DNA of 64,000 nucleotides from Aquiluna sp. (GTDB lineage Bacteria > Actinomycetota > Actinomycetes > Actinomycetales > Microbacteriaceae). The notes under the pieces were generated by a model, which did not search any database, was not told the DNA's origin, and saw nothing but the letters and a program-made list of their open reading frames with translations. Of this stretch, positions 59,194 to 64,000 are shown in pieces. Location of the stretch: assembly GCA_021741585.1 (NCBI GenBank), contig JAIOXN010000001.1:434001-498000 (forward strand). Direction: 5' to 3'. Numbering within the stretch: position 1 is the first letter of the stretch; every line of letters starts with the position of its first letter. Position numbers and translations under genes: made by a program.

Positions 59194-60972
59194 CTAGCTT
59201 CCGAGTTTCTCCAAAGTAGTTAGCCATAAAGTCTCATTTTCAGAAATTTTTCGCTGTGTTTCGCTGATTTTGGCGGAAAGCTCTCCCAATTTGGCAAAAT
59301 CCGATTGGTCGGCTTTTGCCAATTCCAAATGAAGTTCTTCCAACTCGATATTTGACTTGGCCATCGCACGCTCCAATCGCGCGGACTCCTTTTCAAGGTT
59401 TCGCTTTTCAGCTCCTGAAGGTCCAGTTGGCCTCTGGGGCTGAACCTGGGCCGGGTTTCCGCCCATTGCCTTGCGCATTTCAAGAAACTGCTCGATACCT
59501 CTTGGAAGATGGCGCAGCTTGCCATCACCCAAAAGCGCGTATTGGTTATCGGTGACTCGCTCTAGCAAATACCGGTCGTGGCTAACGACAATCAACGTTC
59601 CTGGCCAGGTGTCCAGTAGATCTTCCATCGCCGCCAACATGTCGGTGTCGAGGTCGTTGGTTGGCTCGTCCAAAATCAAAACGTTTGGTTCGGTGAATAG
59701 AAGTCTCAACAGCTGGAACCTTCTTTTCTGACCACCAGAGAGATCGCCCACTGGAGTTTGAAGCTGGGCAGAATCAAAGCCCAATTGCTCAACCAATTGG
59801 CCTGTGCCAACCTCTTTTTTTCCAACCGTAAAGGTGGTCTTTTCCCGCGCAATCATCTTGAACATTCGATCTTCTTTGAAGGCTTCGAGTTCGTGGATAT
59901 CCTGGCTCAGTGTTGCAAATTTCACCGTTTTGCCAATTTTGATTCTGCCGGAGGTTGGATTTAGCGTCCCGGTCAAAAGCCGCAACAAAGTGGTCTTTCC
60001 GGCACCGTTTGCTCCAACGAGACCGACTCGATCTCCAGGACCAAGCCGCCAAGTGATGTTGTCCAGGATGGTCTTGCCATCCTCGGTTTGATAGCTAACA
60101 TCCTCGAGGTCTGCCACATCTTTACCAAGTCGCTGGGTTGCCAGCTTGGATAGCTCAAGAGTGTCGCGCGGTGGGGGCTCATTCGCAATTAGCTCAAGGG
60201 CCGCATCAATACGAAACTTGGGCTTTGCGGTTCGTGCCGGTGCGCCCCTACCAAGCCAGGCTAATTCTTTGCGCAGCAGATTTTGCCGACGTGCTTCCGA
60301 GGAGGCCGCCTGCCGATTGCGTTCGGCTCTCTGTTGGACGTATGCGGCATACCCACCCTCAAATGGTTCGATTTTGCCGCCGAAAACTTCCCAGGTGATA
60401 TTGCAGACCGCATCCAAGAACCATCGGTCGTGAGTCACAACCAGCAATCCGCCGGCATTTTTACCCCAACGATTGCGCAAGTGTTCTGCCAACCAAGCAA
60501 CACCTTCTACATCTAGGTGGTTGGTCGGCTCATCGAGCATGACAACATCGTGATCGGTTGCCAAGAGTGACGCTAAAGCCACTCTCCTGCGCTGGCCCCC
60601 CGAGAGTTCGCCGACCTTTTGGCTCCAGTCCAGATCCCCAAGAAGACCAGTCAGAACGTCTCGGATTTTCGGGTCTGATGCCCACTCGTGCTCGGGTCGC
60701 TCCCCCACTACGGCATGAGAAATCGACCAGTCGTTGGGAATCTGATCGGTTTGGGTCAGATAACCAATGGTCAATCCGCCGCGCCAAGTCACTCTTCCGG
60801 AATCGGGAGGGAGAGTCTTGCCAAGAATTTTTAGCAGCGTTGACTTGCCGTCACCATTGCGCCCGACAATTCCAATTCGGTCACCCTCGTTCACGCCAAC
60901 AGTGATGCCCGAGAAAACCTCTTTTGTTGGAAATTCCAAAACAATTTGCTCGGCTCCGAGAAGATGCGCCAT
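59194..60972 (-). CDS. ABC-F family ATPase (Uup/EttA-like)
   Basis: 592 aa with two soluble ATP-binding domains and no membrane part. Walker A GRNGDGKST (about residue 34) and GANGAGKTT (about 325); signatures LSGGQRRRVAL and LSGGQKRRFQLL; Walker B VVMLDEPTNHLD and VLILDEPTNDLD. A short interdomain linker (about 200-270) and a C-terminal coiled coil (about 525-592) resemble Uup. Such proteins act on the ribosome, some giving antibiotic resistance; a housekeeping Uup-like role is likely here. Overlaps ispE by one base. Confidence 0.92.
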   Translation of the reverse strand: MAHLLGAEQIVLEFPTKEVFSGITVGVNEGDRIGIVGRNGDGKSTLLKILGKTLPPDSGRVTWRGGLTIGYLTQTDQIPNDWSISHAVVGERPEHEWASDPKIRDVLTGLLGDLDWSQKVGELSGGQRRRVALASLLATDHDVVMLDEPTNHLDVEGVAWLAEHLRNRWGKNAGGLLVVTHDRWFLDAVCNITWEVFGGKIEPFEGGYAAYVQQRAERNRQAASSEARRQNLLRKELAWLGRGAPARTAKPKFRIDAALELIANEPPPRDTLELSKLATQRLGKDVADLEDVSYQTEDGKTILDNITWRLGPGDRVGLVGANGAGKTTLLRLLTGTLNPTSGRIKIGKTVKFATLSQDIHELEAFKEDRMFKMIAREKTTFTVGKKEVGTGQLVEQLGFDSAQLQTPVGDLSGGQKRRFQLLRLLFTEPNVLILDEPTNDLDTDMLAAMEDLLDTWPGTLIVVSHDRYLLERVTDNQYALLGDGKLRHLPRGIEQFLEMRKAMGGNPAQVQPQRPTGPSGAEKRNLEKESARLERAMAKSNIELEELHLELAKADQSDFAKLGELSAKISETQRKISENETLWLTTLEKLGS

Positions 60973-61841
60973 TAGCCAAGCCTCGCGCCAAGATCAACGG
61001 TTTGGGTCAGCAAGGCATCCTGCCCAAGGGCCTGCAGCCTGCTCAGGGCCAGCTCTGCTCTTTCTAGCGATTCCGAATGGAACCAAATTGTTGGTCCTGA
61101 TCCAGAAAGCTTTCCTGCAGAGATTCCCAAATCTAGATTTAGCAGTTCGCCTAGTTCCGGCCTGAGGCTCAATGCTGCATCCCGCAGTGAGTTCTTTCCG
61201 ATTTCAGAATCAGGAAGGTTTCTAACTTCAGAGACTTCCAGAAACTTATCTCCACTTGGGTTGATCCGATCAAACTCCTCGAAGACCGCCTTGGTGCTCA
61301 ATCCAAAATCACTTCTAAGTAGCAATATCCAAAGCTTTCTGAATGGAGGGAGGGCCTCCAAATCAGTTCCGATTCCAGTACCAATTGCCGTTCCTCCCAA
61401 GAGTGCGAATGGGACGTCGGCACCTGCCTTTGCTGCCACTTCCAATAACTGATTCTGCTCAAGCCCCAGACACCATGCTTCATTGAGCGCCACCAGTGCA
61501 GCGGCAGCATCTGCAGAGCCTCCTGCCATCCCACCGGCAACTGGAATGCCTTTTTGAATCTCAAAATGCATCGGTTGCGGACTTGAAATGCCAACGTATT
61601 CTGCCAGCGCCTTTGCTGCCAAAATCACAATATTTGTTTCATCTGTTGGAATTAGCGACAACTGAGACTCGGAAAGATTTCCCTTGATGCTCACTTTCCA
61701 AGTTTCACTCTGCTCAACACCAACTATTTCTTTGAGATCGACAGCCTGGTAGAGGCTGAGCACGTTGTGATAGCCGTCCGGGCGTCTTGGTCCGACCGCA
61801 AAGTAGAGATTGATTTTTCCCTGCGCACTCGCGTAAATCAC
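60972..61841 (-). CDS. ispE: 4-diphosphocytidyl-2-C-methyl-D-erythritol kinase
   Basis: 289-aa GHMP kinase of the MEP isoprenoid pathway. AQGKINLYFAVGPRRPDGYHNVLSLYQAVDL at the N-terminus, the GHMP ATP loop PVAGGMAGGSADAAAAL near residue 94 and KLSGSGPTIWFH near 244 are characteristic. Start ATG 61841 overlaps the rsmA stop by four bases. Order tatD-rsmA-ispE is conserved in actinobacteria. Confidence 0.95.
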   Translation of the reverse strand: MIYASAQGKINLYFAVGPRRPDGYHNVLSLYQAVDLKEIVGVEQSETWKVSIKGNLSESQLSLIPTDETNIVILAAKALAEYVGISSPQPMHFEIQKGIPVAGGMAGGSADAAAALVALNEAWCLGLEQNQLLEVAAKAGADVPFALLGGTAIGTGIGTDLEALPPFRKLWILLLRSDFGLSTKAVFEEFDRINPSGDKFLEVSEVRNLPDSEIGKNSLRDAALSLRPELGELLNLDLGISAGKLSGSGPTIWFHSESLERAELALSRLQALGQDALLTQTVDLGARLG

Positions 61842-62656
61842 TTATTGCTCGCAATCGCAATAAATTGGTCAATCCGAAGTTGTTCGCCTCTTGCAGAAGG
61901 GTCGATCCCTGCTTTTAGGCAGATCTGCTCGGCGAGTGCTGGAGAGCCTGCCCAGCTAGAGAGAGCTTGCCGCAGCGTTTTTCGGCGTTGCAAGAAAGCG
62001 GAATCTATTGCCGCAAAGGTTTCTTTTTTGATTCCCTCGTCCCTGGCAATGCTTCTTTCGAAATAGACCAGCGCTGAGTCGACACCGGGTATTGGCCAAA
62101 AGACATTTCTTCCGATGTTTCCAGCAAGTCGTGCTGGCCCATACCAGGCCATTTTCAAACTTGGAGATCCGTATTCCTTTGAGCCGGGACCTGCCGCCAG
62201 ACGGTGAGCGACTTCGGCTTGGACCATCACTAAGCCCTTATTGATACTTGGGAATTGCTCCAAGAAGTGCAAAAGCACTGGCACCGAAATGTTGTATGGC
62301 AAGTTTGCGACCAGCGCTGCTGGTGCACCCGGTAGCTCCCGAGTTTTCAGTGCATCTGAAACCACTAAGTCCAAGATTGCATCGGGTGCATGACGCTTGA
62401 TTGTTTCTGGCAGCTCTTGAGCCAAACGCTCATCAATCTCAACCGCAATTACCCTCGGGCAGATTTCAAGAATGCCAAGAGTCAAAGAACCCAGTCCTGG
62501 TCCAATTTCAACTACTAGATCGTCTTTTGTGATTGGAGATGCGGAGATTATCTTGCGAATGGTGTTTGGATCAATGACAAAGTTTTGACCAAGCTTTTTG
62601 GTTGGTCTGATCTCGAGCTTTTCAGCAAGCTGTCTGATCTCTTGAGCTCCCAGCAC
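61838..62656 (-). CDS. rsmA: 16S rRNA (adenine1518-N6/adenine1519-N6)-dimethyltransferase
   Basis: 272-aa KsgA-type SAM methyltransferase. KKLGQNFVIDPNTIRKI at the N-terminus, the SAM loop VVEIGPGLGSLTLGIL, AVEIDERLAQEL, and the catalytic motif NLPYNISVPVL; the C-terminal helical domain follows FWPIPGVDSALVYF. A late check of 30S assembly, as is RsgA in this window. Abuts tatD without a gap: rpfB, found between these genes in many actinobacteria, is absent here. Confidence 0.96.
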   Translation of the reverse strand: MLGAQEIRQLAEKLEIRPTKKLGQNFVIDPNTIRKIISASPITKDDLVVEIGPGLGSLTLGILEICPRVIAVEIDERLAQELPETIKRHAPDAILDLVVSDALKTRELPGAPAALVANLPYNISVPVLLHFLEQFPSINKGLVMVQAEVAHRLAAGPGSKEYGSPSLKMAWYGPARLAGNIGRNVFWPIPGVDSALVYFERSIARDEGIKKETFAAIDSAFLQRRKTLRQALSSWAGSPALAEQICLKAGIDPSARGEQLRIDQFIAIASNK

Positions 62657-63550
62657 TTAGAGCCCTTCGGACCAAAGACCATAAACGGCTTCGGTGTTTT
62701 GATTTAGCTGTGTGGCAAGTTTTGCCTCGCCCCACTCCATCAGATTCGCAATGAAACGTAAGGTGTGTGGAACCAAGTAAGGGGCATTTGGCCTTCCACG
62801 CAGCGGCTCCGGAGTCAAAAATGGTGCATCAGTTTCAATCAAAATGCGGCTTGGTGAAACCGAGAGCAATGAGTCGCGAAGGTGTTGGTTTTTCTTGAAA
62901 GTTACGTTGCCCGCAAAGGACAAATACCAACCATTTTCTTCGCAGATTTCTGCAAGCTCTAGGTCTCCGGAGTAGCAGTGGAACACCGTGCGCTCAGGCG
63001 CGCCAACCCGCTTTAGGGTTTCCACAACGTTGGTGTGTGCCTCGCGATCGTGAATCTGGAGTGCAATGTTGTTCTCTTTGGCAATCTGAATGTGTTGCTC
63101 AAAAGAATATTGTTGAGCCTCAAGAGCTTCCTGGCCTTCGGTGCGGAAGAAATCAAGACCCGTTTCGCCAATCGCACGAACCCTGGGTTGGGTTGCTAGG
63201 TCGGCGATTCCAGCGATCGCCTCGTCAAGCTCTGCACGAGTTTCATAAAGCGGTGCTTCGTTTGGGTGGAGCGCAACCGCAGCCAAAAGCATCGGTTCCT
63301 TGGCGGCTGTTTGAGCGCTCCAAATTGAACTCTCAAGCGTCACTCCAACCTGAACCGCACCGAGCATATTTGCTTGCTTCATTAGTTCAAGGTGCTGCTC
63401 TAAGGTCACCGGATTCTCGCCGTCGGCAATCTCAAGGTGAGTGTGATTATCGTAAGTTCCGACTTCTAGCGGCTCTGGAACCTCAGGGTAATTTGCGGGA
63501 CGGGATTTGTTGTTGTCCCAATCTGATCTAGTTCTAATGAACTCACTCAT
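62657..63550 (-). CDS. tatD: TatD family metal-dependent deoxyribonuclease
   Basis: 297 aa, amidohydrolase TIM-barrel. DNHTHLEIADGE (HxH, about residue 35), the Glu in AIGETGLDFFRTEG, IHDREAHTNVVE, VFHCYSGDLELAE and ILIETDAPFLTPEPLRGRPNAP, all metal-site or family motifs. The N-terminal extension of about 30 residues before the HxH is common in actinobacterial members. Overlaps the end of metG by four bases. Confidence 0.94.
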   Translation of the reverse strand: MSEFIRTRSDWDNNKSRPANYPEVPEPLEVGTYDNHTHLEIADGENPVTLEQHLELMKQANMLGAVQVGVTLESSIWSAQTAAKEPMLLAAVALHPNEAPLYETRAELDEAIAGIADLATQPRVRAIGETGLDFFRTEGQEALEAQQYSFEQHIQIAKENNIALQIHDREAHTNVVETLKRVGAPERTVFHCYSGDLELAEICEENGWYLSFAGNVTFKKNQHLRDSLLSVSPSRILIETDAPFLTPEPLRGRPNAPYLVPHTLRFIANLMEWGEAKLATQLNQNTEAVYGLWSEGL

Positions 63551-64000
63551 TGTTCTTCGACTCGAGGGAACAGTGCTTCTAGCTCTTGCATCATCTGACC
63601 GGGTTTGAGCTGCCCCCAGCTTCCGGCATCATTTAGATTCTGTGTCTCGAGCGAGCCGAGATCTGAAGCTAGTGCGCTCCAAAGTTTCTGAGCGGCTTTT
63701 GGCATTACTGGGTTTAGTAATACCGCCAGAACCCTGAGGCCCTCGGATGCTGTGTAGAGGACGGTGCCCAGGCGCCCTCTGTTGGCTTCATCCTTTGCCA
63801 AAACCCAAGGCTCTTGGGTAGTGATGTAGCCGTTTAGCTCATCCACCAAAGTCCAGATCTTTGAAATTGCTTCGTGAATGGCAATCTTGTCAATCGCGGC
63901 ATTTGCGCCATCAACTGCCAGCTTGGCAACGTTTTGAATCTGCAGGTCTGCCTCTGTGTAATTTTTTGGTCCTTGAATTTCACCCTGGAAGTAGCGATTG
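63547..64000 (-). CDS. metG: Methionine--tRNA ligase, C-terminal part (5' end outside window)
   Basis: The frame is open from the window edge, giving about 150 C-terminal residues. NRYFQGEIQGPKNYTEADL begins in the connective region; IWTLVDELNGYITTQEPWVLAK and LRVLAVLLNPVMPKAAQKLWSAL are typical of the MetG anticodon-binding helical domain. The Rossmann domain with HIGH and KMSKS lies outside. Adjacency to tatD-rsmA is conserved in actinobacteria. No C-terminal tRNA-binding (EMAP) domain is present, so the short form. Confidence 0.9.
   Translation of the reverse strand, partial: NRYFQGEIQGPKNYTEADLQIQNVAKLAVDGANAAIDKIAIHEAISKIWTLVDELNGYITTQEPWVLAKDEANRGRLGTVLYTASEGLRVLAVLLNPVMPKAAQKLWSALASDLGSLETQNLNDAGSWGQLKPGQMMQELEALFPRVEEQ

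Overview
The window reads as a stretch of a streamlined actinobacterial chromosome, most likely Microbacteriaceae of the small-genome freshwater type (Rhodoluna/Aquiluna-like). This placement is inferred from gene content and order: a fused E2-E1 2-oxoglutarate dehydrogenase (Kgd), a SigR/RsrA redox sigma pair, DUF501, DUF4307 and DUF4245 proteins, and two blocks that follow the order seen in Mycobacterium tuberculosis (sigH-aroA-engC; metG-tatD-rsmA-ispE...glmU-prs-rplY-pth-mfd-mazG-eno-ftsB-DUF501). Base composition is roughly balanced rather than GC-rich. Coding density is extreme: no gap exceeds 150 bases, and all nine tail-to-tail gene pairs overlap. I see no phage, insertion sequence, CRISPR array, defence island or rRNA.

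Layout. 1-5314 (+): the end of an M20 amidohydrolase, then metY-metX (direct sulfhydrylation to homocysteine), an MFS transporter and an old-yellow-enzyme reductase. 5304-7638 (-): two CNNM/CorC-type membrane proteins. 7752-12090 (+): kgd and a degenerate SGNH protein. 12087-13914 (-): rsrA, sigR and a TehA/SLAC1-like transporter. 13986-18221 (+): aroA, rsgA, hisN and an MFS exporter. 18218-19591 (-): glpX and a small lipoprotein. 19712-21189 (+): cysK-cysE behind a likely SigR promoter. 21182-27338 (-): two small unknowns, a membrane desaturase, RidA, VOC, DMT transporter, beta-CASP nuclease and ychF. 27370-31501 (+): exonuclease, rmuC, PfkB kinase, fbaA and a MORN-like mini-protein. 31498-32514 (-): ispH. 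32549-36580 (+): xseA-xseB-DUF4245-carbonic anhydrase-fumC. 36558-39355 (-): orphan A24 peptidase, PIN-PhoH protein and uppS. 39397-41356: PAQR protein, a small membrane protein (-), DUF4307 and greA. 41353-64000 is almost all minus strand: ilvA, htpX-lemA, an unusual tRNA, ndh, an S8 peptidase, DUF501, ftsB, eno, hisS (with tetR divergent), mazG, mfd, pth, rplY, prs, glmU, tRNA-Gln, an ABC-F ATPase, ispE, rsmA, tatD and the 3' part of metG.

Common threads. Sulfur metabolism (cysK-cysE, metY-metX) sits beside a thiol-stress regulon (sigR-rsrA), with SigR-like promoter sequences before both sigR and cysK. Central carbon genes (kgd, glpX, PfkB kinase, fbaA, fumC, eno) are scattered. The most striking non-coding feature is a TAnnnT-like -10 box exactly six (twice seven) bases before about twenty start codons that lack a Shine-Dalgarno sequence. 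This pattern points to widespread leaderless transcription. Well-expressed housekeeping genes (eno, fbaA, rplY, fumC, cysK) instead have clear ribosome binding sites. The second notable item is a 73-nt tRNA with a UAA (leucine) anticodon but a short, type I variable loop. No large undescribed multi-gene system is evident.
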